The notes under the pieces are model-generated. The model saw nothing but the letters and a program-made list of their open reading frames with translations. It was not told the DNA's origin and searched no databases. Source: Cellulosimicrobium cellulans (GTDB lineage: Bacteria > Actinomycetota > Actinomycetes > Actinomycetales > Cellulomonadaceae). From it: 64,000 bases of DNA. Shown in pieces: positions 40,017 to 52,854 of this stretch. The stretch is taken from assembly GCF_016907755.1 (NCBI RefSeq), contig NZ_JAFBCN010000001.1:2542001-2606000 (forward strand). The letters run 5' to 3'. The position numbers and the translations under genes are program-made. Within the stretch, counting starts at the first letter, position 1, and each line of letters begins with the position of its first letter.

Positions 40017-40937
40017 ATGACGAGCAGCAGCGACGCGAGCGGCGGCCCCGTGGACGGGCGTCCCGGGCACGCCCCGGAGGGTCTCGCGCACGACGCGGAG
40101 GTCGCGGAGACCGTCGTCGACGACGTCGCCGCGCCCGAGGACGGTCGCGCCCGCGGGGTCCGCGCGCTCGCCGGGCAGGACTTCTCCGTGGCGGACGCCA
40201 TCGGGGGAGTGCGCGGGCTCGTCGAGTCGGTCGCCCCGGGCCTCGTCTTCGTCGTCGTCTACGTGGCCACGACGAACCTGCAGTGGGCCCTCGTGACCTC
40301 GGTCGCGGCGGCGCTCGTCGCGGTCGCGGCGCGGCTGATCCAGCGCACTCCGGTGACCCAGGCGTTCGGCGGTCTCCTGGGCGTCGGCATCGGCGTGATC
40401 TGGGCGTGGCGGTCGGGCGAGGCGCAGGACTACTTCGCGTGGGGCCTGTGGACCAACGCCGCGTACCTCGTCGCTCTCCTCGTCTCGGTCCTGGCCCGCT
40501 GGCCGCTCGTCGGACTCGTGGTCGAGGGCTTCCGCAGCGGCTTCGGCGCGGGTGCCGCGTCGGGGTCGGCCGGGACGACGGCGGACCCGTACCCGGACGC
40601 GGTCGACGCCGCGGACGCCTCGGCCGAGCAGCCCGCGGCGGCCGCGACGCCTGGCGACGCGGACGCCGCCGCGCCCGGCGCGTTCGCCCGCTGGGCGCGC
40701 ACCTGGCGGTCCGACCGCACGCTGATGCGCCGGTACACCGCCGCGACGTGGCTCTGGATCGGGCTGTTCGCCGCCCGGCTCGCGGTCCAGGTCCCGCTCT
40801 ACCTCGACGGCGACGTCGGCTGGCTGGGCACCGCACGCCTCGTCATGGGCATCCCGCTGTGGGCGCTCGTCCTGTGGCTCACGTGGATCCTGGTCCGCCG
40901 CCCGCACGGCGCGGCAGCGCCGCAGCCGACGGCGTAG
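40017..40937 (+). CDS. DUF3159 family membrane protein
   Basis: 306 residues with about six hydrophobic helices (GLVFVVVYVATTNLQWALVT, AYLVALLVSVLARWPL, LWALVLWLTWILV). A long Ala/Asp-rich insert of about 50 residues lies in the middle. The family is actinobacterial and uncharacterised, next to OB-fold and Trk genes. The ATG follows CGAGGACG. It converges with the TrkA pair. Confidence 0.87.
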   Translation: MTSSSDASGGPVDGRPGHAPEGLAHDAEVAETVVDDVAAPEDGRARGVRALAGQDFSVADAIGGVRGLVESVAPGLVFVVVYVATTNLQWALVTSVAAALVAVAARLIQRTPVTQAFGGLLGVGIGVIWAWRSGEAQDYFAWGLWTNAAYLVALLVSVLARWPLVGLVVEGFRSGFGAGAASGSAGTTADPYPDAVDAADASAEQPAAAATPGDADAAAPGAFARWARTWRSDRTLMRRYTAATWLWIGLFAARLAVQVPLYLDGDVGWLGTARLVMGIPLWALVLWLTWILVRRPHGAAAPQPTA

Positions 40938-40964
40938 TCCGGGCGGACGCCGGGACGAGCCCCG

Positions 40965-41693
40965 TCAGAGGACGCCGTCGCCCGCCTCGGGCGCCTCGAC
41001 GGGCGCGTCCGACGCGGTCGGCTCCGCCTCGGGCGTCCCGGCGAGGAGCCGGGCGAGAGCACCCTCGTCCGACTCGTCGCCCGTGACGAGCAGGAGCTCG
41101 TCCCCGGCCTCGAGCGTGTCGTCCTGGCTGGGCGCGATCGGGCGCGTGCCGCGGACGATCGCCGCGAGGACCGTGTCCGCGGGCCAGCTCACCTCGCCGA
41201 CGCGGTGGCCGACGAGCGGGGAGGTCGGCGGCAGGGTGACCTCGAGGATGTCCGCGCCGGACTGGTGGAACGTGAAGATGCGGACGAGGTCGCCGACGGC
41301 GACGGCCTCCTCGACCATCGCGGTCATGATGCGCGGCGTCGAGACGGCGACGTCCACGCCCCACGACTCGTCGAACATCCACTCGTTCTTCGGGTTGTTC
41401 ACGCGCGCGACCGTGCGCGGCACCCCGAACTCGGTCTTGGCGAGCAGCGACACGACGAGGTTCACCTTGTCGTCGCCCGTCGCCGCCACGATGACGTCGC
41501 ACTCGTCGACCTTGGCCTCGGCGAGCGTCGAGAGCTCGCACGCGTCGGCGAGCAGCCAGTCCGCCTCCGCGACCTGGGCGACCCGCATGGCTGCCGGCTG
41601 CTTGTCGATGAGCATGACCTCGTGGTCGTGGCTGAGGAGCTCGCGGGCGATCGAGCGGCCGACCGAGCCCGCTCCCGCGATGACGACGCGCAT
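40965..41693 (-). CDS. TrkA-family potassium uptake protein (second of a pair)
   Basis: 242 residues. The Rossmann motif VVIAGAGSVGRSIARELL opens an RCK_N domain, and an RCK_C domain follows (ILEVTLPPTSPLVGHRVGEV to ELLLVTGDE). It regulates a Trk/Ktr-type potassium channel in response to nucleotide. Its ATG overlaps the stop of the preceding trkA gene (TGATG). The last 20 residues are acidic. Confidence 0.9.
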   Translation of the reverse strand: MRVVIAGAGSVGRSIARELLSHDHEVMLIDKQPAAMRVAQVAEADWLLADACELSTLAEAKVDECDVIVAATGDDKVNLVVSLLAKTEFGVPRTVARVNNPKNEWMFDESWGVDVAVSTPRIMTAMVEEAVAVGDLVRIFTFHQSGADILEVTLPPTSPLVGHRVGEVSWPADTVLAAIVRGTRPIAPSQDDTLEAGDELLLVTGDESDEGALARLLAGTPEAEPTASDAPVEAPEAGDGVL

Positions 41694-42361
41694 CACTCGG
41701 CCTCGACCTTCGGCGCGTGGGTGAGCTTGCGTTCGACGACGGCGGCCTGCTCGTCGTCCATGAGCACGTGGAGCACGTCGTTCTCCTGCAGGACGGTGCG
41801 GTCGGTGACGAGGACACCGTCGCCGAAGCGGCTGACGAACGCCACGCGTGCGCCCGTGGCGTCCTCGATGGCGCGGACGGTGCGCCCGACCCAGTCGGGG
41901 TGGAAGTCGACCTGCGCGAGACGCACGCGGCCCGACGGGTCGCGGTACTCGTCGGTCGCGCCGAACGGGAGCATGCGGCGCAGCACCTGGTCGGCGGTCC
42001 AGCGCACGGTCGCGACCGTGGGGATGCCGAGGCGCTGGTAGATCTCCGCGCGCTGGGGGTCGTAGATCCGCGCCACGACCTTCTCGACGCCGAACGTCTC
42101 CCGCACGACGCGCGCGGACAGGATGTTCGAGTTGTCGCCGTCGGAGACCGCGGCGAACGCGTAGGCCTCCTCGATGCCGGCCTGCACGAGCGTGTCGCGG
42201 TCGAAGCCGACCCCGGTCACCTTCTTGCCGGTGAACTCGGCCGGGAGGCGCCGGAACGCGTCGGGGTTCTGGTCGACGACGGCGACCGAGTGGCCGCTCG
42301 ACTCGAGCGACTGGGCGAGCGTCGCGCCGACGCGGCCGCATCCCATGATGACGAAGTGCAC
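41693..42361 (-). CDS. TrkA-family potassium uptake protein (first of a pair)
   Basis: 222 residues: RCK_N with VIMGCGRVGATLAQSLESSG and an RCK_C domain with ENDVLHVLMDDEQ. Paired TrkA proteins occur here in mycobacteria too (ceoB/ceoC). The membrane channel subunit is not in the window. GTG 42361 lies seven bases after TAGCGT (42369-42374, minus strand), giving a leaderless transcript that diverges from the permease gene. Confidence 0.9.
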   Translation of the reverse strand: MHFVIMGCGRVGATLAQSLESSGHSVAVVDQNPDAFRRLPAEFTGKKVTGVGFDRDTLVQAGIEEAYAFAAVSDGDNSNILSARVVRETFGVEKVVARIYDPQRAEIYQRLGIPTVATVRWTADQVLRRMLPFGATDEYRDPSGRVRLAQVDFHPDWVGRTVRAIEDATGARVAFVSRFGDGVLVTDRTVLQENDVLHVLMDDEQAAVVERKLTHAPKVEAE

Positions 42362-42368
42362 GCACCGA

Positions 42369-42432
42369 ACGCTACCGCTCGCGGGGCCGCCGGGCGCGCA
42401 CCAGCGCGACCGGGCGCCGTCGGGCATAGCAT
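42369..42432. promoter_or_regulatory. Divergent leaderless promoters, TrkA pair and APC permease
   Basis: On the minus strand TAGCGT (42369-42374) precedes GTG 42361 by seven bases. On the plus strand TAGCAT (42427-42432) precedes GTG 42441 by eight. Both genes lack ribosome sites, so both starts look leaderless. Confidence 0.65.
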
Positions 42433-42440
42433 GAGGCCTC

Positions 42441-44444
42441 GTGTCGGAGATCGCTGATGCCGCGAAGCGGCTGCTGCTCGGGCGGCCTGTCCGCAGCGAG
42501 CACCTGGGGCACACGCTGCTCCCCAAGCGTGTGGCCCTGCCCGTGTTCGCGTCCGACGCCCTGTCGTCGGTCGCGTACGCCCCGGACGAGATCCTCCTGA
42601 CGCTCGCTCTCGCGGGCCTCAGCGCGACGATGATCTCGCCGTGGGTGGGCCTCGCGGTCGTGGTCGTGCTGCTGACGGTCGTCGCGTCGTACCGCCAGAA
42701 CGTGCGCGCCTACCCGTCGGGCGGCGGCGACTACGAGGTCGCCACGGTCAACCTGGGTCCGTCGGCGGGCGTCGGCGTCGCGTCGGCGCTCATGGTCGAC
42801 TACGTGCTCACGGTCGCGGTCTCGATCTCCTCGGGGGCGCAGTACGCGGCCAGCGCGATCCCGGCGCTGCGCGACCACGAGGCCGCGTTCGCCATCGGGC
42901 TCGTCGTCGTCCTCACCCTCGTCAACCTGCGCGGGGTCAAGGAGTCGGGGACGTTCTTCGCGATCCCGGTCTACCTCTTCATGCTCGCCATCGGCACGAC
43001 GGCGGTCGTCGGGTTCTTCCAGTACGTGACCGGCAACCTCGGCCCGGCGGAGAGCGCGGAGTTCGAGCTCACGGCGCAGAGCGGGTTCGACCAGGGACTC
43101 ATGGGCATCGCGGGCGCCTTCCTCGTGGCGCGGGCGTTCGCGTCCGGCTGCGCCGCCCTCACCGGTGTCGAGGCCATCAGCAACGGCGTCCCGGCGTTCC
43201 GCAAGCCCAAGTCGCGCAACGCCGCCACGACGCTCGCCCTGCTGGGCGGCATCTCGGCCGTGATGATGATGTCGATCCTCTTCCTCGCGCGCGCGACCGG
43301 AGTGCACTACGCCGAGGACCCGCACACGCAGCTCTCGCTGAACGGGCAACCGCTGCCCGTGGACTACGTGCAGCACCCGGTGATCGGGCAGCTCGCCGAG
43401 ACCGTGTTCAGCGGGGCGCCCGTGCTCTTCTACGTGGTGTCAGCGGTGACGGGGCTCATCCTCGTGCTCGCCGCGAACACCGCGTTCAACGGGTTCCCGG
43501 TCCTCGGCTCGATCCTCGCGAAGGACGGCTACCTGCCGCGCCAGCTCCACACGCGCGGCGACCGGCTCGCGTTCTCCAACGGCATCGTCACGCTCGCCGT
43601 GGCCGCGATCGTGCTCATCTGGGCGTTCGACGCGGAGGTCACGCGCCTCATCCAGCTCTACATCGTGGGCGTGTTCGTGTCGTTCACGCTGTCCCAGCTC
43701 GGCATGGTGCGGCACTGGACGCGGGCGTTGCGCACCGAGCACCAGCCCCGCGAGCGGTCGCGCATGCGGCGCTCGCGCGTGGTCAACGCGGTGGGCCTGG
43801 CGATGACCGGGACGGTGCTCGTCATCGTCCTCATCACGAAGTTCACGCACGGCGCCTGGATCGCGATCCTCGCGATGGCGCTCGTCTTCGTGCTCATGAA
43901 GTCGATCCGCAAGCACTACGACAGGGTGCGCGACGAGCTCGCGCTCGGCGACGAGGCCGCCGCGGCCCGCGCCCTGCCCAGCCGCGTGCACGCGATCGTC
44001 CTCGTGTCCAAGATCCACCGGCCGACGATGCGGGCGCTCGCGTACGCGCGCGCGTCGCGCCCGTCCGTCCTGGAGGCCGTCACGGTCGGCGTGGACTCCG
44101 AGGACGTCGAGGACCTCATGCGGCAGTGGGAGGCGCTCGACCTCCCTGTCCCGCTCCGCGTCCTGGACTCGCCCTTCCGTGAGATCACGCGCCCGGTGCT
44201 GTCGTACGTGCGCTCGGTCCGCCGCGAGTCCCCGCGCGACCTCGTGGTCGTCTACATCCCCGAGTACGTCGTGGGCCACTGGTGGGAGCAGCTCCTGCAC
44301 AACCAGAGCGCGCTGCGGCTCAAGGGCCGCCTGCTCTTCACGCCGGGCGTCGTCGTGGCGTCGGTGCCGTGGCAGCTCTCCTCGACCGAGGGGCAGACCG
44401 GCCTCGAGGGCGAGGGGTTCCGCCAGCGCTTCACGGGGTACTGA
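42441..44444 (+). CDS. APC-family amino acid permease with C-terminal soluble domain
   Basis: 667 residues. About twelve transmembrane helices occupy residues 30-470; the first bears FASDALSSVAYAPDEIL, typical of this APC subgroup. A cytoplasmic domain of about 170 residues follows (VHAIVLVSKIHRPTMRALAYA) and resembles a universal-stress-like fold. Related KUP/APC proteins next to trkA genes could carry potassium or amino acids; the substrate is not evident. It ends just before a 22-bp-stem hairpin. Confidence 0.88.
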   Translation: MSEIADAAKRLLLGRPVRSEHLGHTLLPKRVALPVFASDALSSVAYAPDEILLTLALAGLSATMISPWVGLAVVVVLLTVVASYRQNVRAYPSGGGDYEVATVNLGPSAGVGVASALMVDYVLTVAVSISSGAQYAASAIPALRDHEAAFAIGLVVVLTLVNLRGVKESGTFFAIPVYLFMLAIGTTAVVGFFQYVTGNLGPAESAEFELTAQSGFDQGLMGIAGAFLVARAFASGCAALTGVEAISNGVPAFRKPKSRNAATTLALLGGISAVMMMSILFLARATGVHYAEDPHTQLSLNGQPLPVDYVQHPVIGQLAETVFSGAPVLFYVVSAVTGLILVLAANTAFNGFPVLGSILAKDGYLPRQLHTRGDRLAFSNGIVTLAVAAIVLIWAFDAEVTRLIQLYIVGVFVSFTLSQLGMVRHWTRALRTEHQPRERSRMRRSRVVNAVGLAMTGTVLVIVLITKFTHGAWIAILAMALVFVLMKSIRKHYDRVRDELALGDEAAAARALPSRVHAIVLVSKIHRPTMRALAYARASRPSVLEAVTVGVDSEDVEDLMRQWEALDLPVPLRVLDSPFREITRPVLSYVRSVRRESPRDLVVVYIPEYVVGHWWEQLLHNQSALRLKGRLLFTPGVVVASVPWQLSSTEGQTGLEGEGFRQRFTGY

Positions 44445-44458
44445 TCGGCAGTCCTCGT

Positions 44459-44507
44459 GGCGTGAGAAGGGCCTGGTTCCGGGTCGGAACCAGGCCCTTC
44501 TCACGCC
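44459..44507 (+). terminator. Long perfect hairpin terminator (GTGAGAAG family)
   Basis: A perfect 22-bp stem (44459-44480 with 44486-44507) has a five-base GGGTC loop. The 5' arm contains CGTGAGAAGGGCCTGGTTCC. The seed CGTGAGAAG recurs in the hairpin at 60368-60425. It lies 14 bases after the permease stop. Confidence 0.85.
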
Positions 44508-44547
44508 CACGGCGGGTGGGCCGGGCCGTGTCCGGGATACTAGAGGG

Positions 44548-45936
44548 ATGCCGTCCTCCTCGCGTGGTCCCGCCGTGCCCTCCGACCGACCGTCCGACCC
44601 CTTCGCGGACCGTCGCGCCGCACGTGGTGGGCGCCGCACGACCCGCCGCCAGGGCGGACGCCCGACCCGTCAGTCCGCCCGCGTCGACCCTCGACCTGAG
44701 GTCGAGGTCGAGCTCGAGGTCGGCCCGGTCGCGCACGGCGGCCACTGCGTCGCACGGTACGACGGGCGCGTCGTCTTCGTGCGGCACACCCTGCCCGGGG
44801 AGCGGGTGCGCGCCCGTGTCACGGAGGGCGGGGACGCCGCGAAGTTCTGGCGTGCGGACGCCGTCGAGATCCGCGAGGCGTCGCCCGACCGGGTCCCGTC
44901 CGTGTGGCCGGAGGCCGGTCCCGGGGGCGTCGGCGGCGGCGAGCTCGCGCACGTCGCGCTCGCCGCGCAGCGTCGCTGGAAGCGGGACGTGCTGGCCGAG
45001 CAGCTCAGCCGGCTCGGGAAGGTCGACCTCGACGACCTTGACCTTCAGGTAGAGGTCGAGGGTCTGCCGGGCGACGCCGAGCGCGGCGGGCTCGGCTACC
45101 GGACGCGCGTGGACCTCGTCGCCGACGGCACGGGCCGTGCGGGCATGCACCGCTTCCGGTCGCACGACGTCGTCGCGCTGGACGGCATGCCGCTCGCCAC
45201 CGAGGACGTCGCAGACCTCGCGGTGCGCGAGAAGGTCTTCACGCGCACCTGGCGGCCGGGCACGCGGATCGAGCTCGTCGCGCCCGTCGGCTCGGCGCCG
45301 GTCCTCCTCGTGGACGGCGAGCCGTGGCGGTCGGGCTCGCCCGACCAGCGCCCCAACGCGCGCCGCAGCGTGACCGAGCGCGTCGTGCTCGGCGACCGGC
45401 AGCACGAGTACCGGGTCGCGGCGGGCGGGTTCTGGCAGGTGCACCGCGAGGCGCCGGCCACGCTGGCGCGCGCGGTGCTCGACGGCGTGGGGGATGTCGA
45501 CGGCGCGCGCGTGCTCGACCTCTACTCCGGTGCCGGGCTGTTCACCACGCCCCTGGCGGCGGCCGTCGGGGCGGCCGGCTCGGTGGTCGCGGTGGAGGGC
45601 GACGAGCGGGCCGTGCGCGACGCGCGCCGCAACGCGCACGGGCTCGACCGGGTGGAACTGCACCACGGCCCCGTCGAGCAGGTGCTCGCCGCCGACCCGA
45701 CCGGTGCGGACGTCGTCGTGCTCGACCCGCCCCGCGTCGGTGCCGGCCGCGCCGTGGTCGAGGCGATCGCCTCCCGGCAGCCGTCCCGGGTCGTGTACGT
45801 CGCGTGCGACCCCGCGGCGCTCGCGCGCGACGTCTCCTACCTCGCGGGTCACGGCTACGGGCTGTCGTCCCTGCGGGCGTTCGACCTCTTCCCGATGACG
45901 CACCACGTCGAGGCGGTCGCCGTCCTCACGCGTTGA
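44548..45936 (+). CDS. Class I SAM-dependent RNA methyltransferase, TrmA/RlmD family
   Basis: 462 residues. A TRAM domain (about 50-115; VGPVAHGGHCVARYDGRVVF) precedes an RNA-binding central part and a SAM-binding domain (VLDLYSGAGLFTTPLA). DPPRVGAG and VYVACDPAALARD give the catalytic Cys. No iron-sulfur CX5C cluster is visible in the N-terminal part, so it is not a classical RlmD. It likely makes 5-methyluridine in rRNA or tRNA. ATG 44548 is six bases after GATACT (44536-44541), a leaderless pattern. Confidence 0.88.
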   Translation: MPSSSRGPAVPSDRPSDPFADRRAARGGRRTTRRQGGRPTRQSARVDPRPEVEVELEVGPVAHGGHCVARYDGRVVFVRHTLPGERVRARVTEGGDAAKFWRADAVEIREASPDRVPSVWPEAGPGGVGGGELAHVALAAQRRWKRDVLAEQLSRLGKVDLDDLDLQVEVEGLPGDAERGGLGYRTRVDLVADGTGRAGMHRFRSHDVVALDGMPLATEDVADLAVREKVFTRTWRPGTRIELVAPVGSAPVLLVDGEPWRSGSPDQRPNARRSVTERVVLGDRQHEYRVAAGGFWQVHREAPATLARAVLDGVGDVDGARVLDLYSGAGLFTTPLAAAVGAAGSVVAVEGDERAVRDARRNAHGLDRVELHHGPVEQVLAADPTGADVVVLDPPRVGAGRAVVEAIASRQPSRVVYVACDPAALARDVSYLAGHGYGLSSLRAFDLFPMTHHVEAVAVLTR

Positions 45937-46036
45937 CGCCCGCGGGCGCGCTCGGCCTTGCGCGAACCCGGGTGCGCCCCGGCGCGTGCCGGGAGGACGA
46001 TGGGGGAGACGGTCGGACGAGCGGGACGGTGAGGAC

Positions 46037-46288
46037 GTGACGAGCACCAGCACGACGAGCGGGACCACGAGGGACGGGACCGCGGCGAGCGGGACGGTGA
46101 CGGCGGCGGACCAGGCGTTCCCCGTGGCCGACGACGTGCGTGACGTCGTCGGCGTCGGCGTCCTGCTGCCGAACGGACGGCTCGCCGGGCGGACCTTCGC
46201 GTCGCGCGCCGAGGCGGAGGCGTGGGCGCGCCCCGCCGAGGGGGAGCAGGTCGTCGAGCTCAACCTGCTGTGCGACTGCGACCTCTGA
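46037..46288 (+). CDS. Small hypothetical protein with CDCDL C-terminus
   Basis: 83 residues. The first 27 are Thr/Ser/Gly rich and arise from short DNA repeats (CGAGCGGGAC at 46018, 46056 and 46086). The rest looks like a real folded domain, VGVGVLLPNGRLAGRTFASR plus AEAEAWARPAEGEQVVELNL, and it ends LCDCDL with two cysteines. I do not recognise it. GTG 46037 has GGTGAGGA upstream. A metal- or redox-linked role is possible from the Cys pair but unproven. Confidence 0.55.
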   Translation: MTSTSTTSGTTRDGTAASGTVTAADQAFPVADDVRDVVGVGVLLPNGRLAGRTFASRAEAEAWARPAEGEQVVELNLLCDCDL

Positions 46289-46300
46289 CGGTCCGGACGG

Positions 46301-46336
46301 CCATATATCTTGACGTCAAGATATATGGGGTATGCT
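46301..46336 (+). promoter_or_regulatory. Perfect 28-bp AT-rich palindrome in the aconitase promoter
   Basis: Bases 46301-46328 form an exact palindrome with the half-site CCATATATCTTGAC. A -35-like TTGACG lies at its centre (46310-46315) and a TATGCT -10 at 46331-46336 follows after 15 bases. The ATCTTGACGTCAAGAT core resembles sites of MarR-family repressors. In Streptomyces the MarR protein TamR controls aconitase; whether a TamR-like protein binds here must be tested. A second -10 candidate, TAGGCT, is at 46432-46437. Confidence 0.7.
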
Positions 46337-46496
46337 GGTCGCGGTGCAGGTCGCAGCGGGTCGTGGACGAGCCGCCGACCACCGCCAGGGCGGTCCTCCG
46401 GACCCGGCCTGAGCGGCGCGCCAGCCCGGCGTAGGCTGGGCGAAGCCCCCTGAACCATGGCATCCGTGCCACCGTCTCGCCACGAAGGAGCTACGA

Positions 46497-49247
<2,751 letters not shown>

Positions 49248-49264
49248 TTCACCAGTTCACGTAC

Positions 49265-49298
49265 AGCGCCCCGCCCGGCTCCAGCCGGGCGGGGCGCT
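49265..49298 (+). terminator. Aconitase terminator
   Basis: Perfect 16-bp arms AGCGCCCCGCCCGGCT (49265-49280) and its complement (49283-49298) around a CC loop, 18 bases after the acnA stop. Confidence 0.85.
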
Positions 49299-49333
49299 GG
49301 CATGATCGGCAGGATGCTCGATAGCCTGCGCCG

Positions 49334-49933
49334 ATGCTGAGACGTACAGGCGCGGCCGCTGCAGCGCTCGTCGCCATGCTCACCGGCGCCGCGCTCACCG
49401 GCTGCACGGCACCGGCACCGGCGCCGGATGATGTTGCCGAAGCTCCTGTCTCGACGCAGCCGAGCGTCGGGTCGACGCCCAGCGCCGCGCCCACTCCCGC
49501 CACGACGCCGAGCGCAGCGCCCGCTCCTGCGACGACGCCGGAGTGCGGACCCACGAGCGGGGACGTCCTCAACGGCATGCCGCTCGACGTCGGCATGTAC
49601 GAGAACATGGTCGACCTCGGGCCGAGAGAGGGCGCGAACGGGACGGTGAGCTATGCGGCCGACGGCACTCTCGCGTCGTACGTGGTGGCGGCCGGCGACC
49701 ATCGGGATGCGATCGTCGAGCGACTCTGCCTCGGCCCCTACGCCTACGAGGCGCTGAACGCCGTTCGCCGAGGAAGCGTGCACTCGGTCGACCCGAAGAA
49801 CGAGGCGTACCTGACGCCGCTCTTCGAGGGCGACGCGCTGAACCTCAGCCCGTACACGATCACGAGCGTGGGTGATGTGAACGGCGTGGTCCACTCGTAC
49901 GAGACGGTGTTCATCCTGCCGCCACAACACTGA
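49334..49933 (+). CDS. Putative lipoprotein with degenerate LysM-like domain
   Basis: 199 residues. A signal peptide with a lipobox (LTGC, Cys at about residue 24) indicates export and lipid anchoring. A Pro/Ala/Thr linker with an imperfect duplication (PSAAPTPATT, PSAAPAPATT) follows. The C-terminal part, YVVAAGDHRDAIVERLCL to LFEGDALNLSPYTI, has the spacing of a LysM motif, so peptidoglycan binding is possible. ATG 49334 lies six bases after TAGCCT (49322-49327), a leaderless pattern. The family is not recognised. Confidence 0.7.
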   Translation: MLRRTGAAAAALVAMLTGAALTGCTAPAPAPDDVAEAPVSTQPSVGSTPSAAPTPATTPSAAPAPATTPECGPTSGDVLNGMPLDVGMYENMVDLGPREGANGTVSYAADGTLASYVVAAGDHRDAIVERLCLGPYAYEALNAVRRGSVHSVDPKNEAYLTPLFEGDALNLSPYTITSVGDVNGVVHSYETVFILPPQH

Positions 49934-50019
49934 CGGCGGCAGCCGCGACGACGCGGTGGTCGGACGTCGCGATGCCGGTGGGGGTCGCCATGGGCTCCTG
50001 TTGGCGCCACACTGGTCCC

Positions 50020-50481
50020 GTGGTGGAGAACAAGACCCGGGCGACCGAAGCGGACGTCCACGAGTTCGTCGCGAGCGTGGGGGACGCGGTCCGGCGACGG
50101 GACGCCGAGCGGCTCGTGGCGATCATGGAGCGGGTGACGGGCGAGCCGGCCCGGATGTGGGGGCCGTCGATCGTCGGGTTCGGCACCTACCACTACCGGT
50201 ACGCGAGCGGTCGCGAGGGCGACATGGCGGCGGCGGGATTCTCACCGCGCAAGGCGGCGACGACCGTGTACGTCATGGACGGGGTCGACGTCCACGCCGC
50301 ACTGCTGGAGCACCTCGGACCGCACACGGTCGGCAAGGGCTGTGTCCACGTCAAGGACCTCGACGCCGTCGACCTCGGCGTGCTCGAGGAGATCGTGCGC
50401 CGCTCGTACGCGACCCTCACGGAGGACCCCGAGTTCGGCCGGCGTCTCTCCGGTTCGCCGGGGCAGGACTCCTCCACCTGA
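50020..50481 (+). CDS. DUF1801 domain-containing protein
   Basis: 153 residues, soluble. The YdhG-like DUF1801 domain is seen from ERVTGEPARMWGPSIVGFGTYHYRYASGREGD and KAATTVYVMDGV, with GKGCVHVKDLDAVDL near the end. Function is unknown. GTG 50020 is six bases after CACACT (50008-50013), matching other leaderless starts in the window; an upstream ATG (49990) is in frame but less supported. Confidence 0.8.
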   Translation: MVENKTRATEADVHEFVASVGDAVRRRDAERLVAIMERVTGEPARMWGPSIVGFGTYHYRYASGREGDMAAAGFSPRKAATTVYVMDGVDVHAALLEHLGPHTVGKGCVHVKDLDAVDLGVLEEIVRRSYATLTEDPEFGRRLSGSPGQDSST

Positions 50482-50495
50482 CGCACGCGGACGGC

Positions 50496-52660
<2,165 letters not shown>

Positions 52661-52786
52661 CTACGAGGTCGCGCCCCTCCGATGTCCGCAGGGCGGAAGT
52701 GACCTTCCACGCCCGGGTGGTCCGTGCGTCCGGCGCCGGAGTGTGCGTCAATGACGTGAAGGTCCCGTCGCCCCGCGCACCGCTGC

Positions 52787-52815
52787 GCAGGTCACCTGCC
52801 CGGACGGCCTAGAGT
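52787..52815 (+). promoter_or_regulatory. dxs promoter with dyad
   Basis: The perfect dyad GCAGGT-C-ACCTGC (52787-52799) precedes TAGAGT (52810-52815), a likely -10. The dyad would lie over the spacer and -35 region. No regulator is known for it. Confidence 0.35.
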
Positions 52816-52854
52816 TGTCGGGCTGGTCGCACGGGAACGGAACGGAGCATCTGC

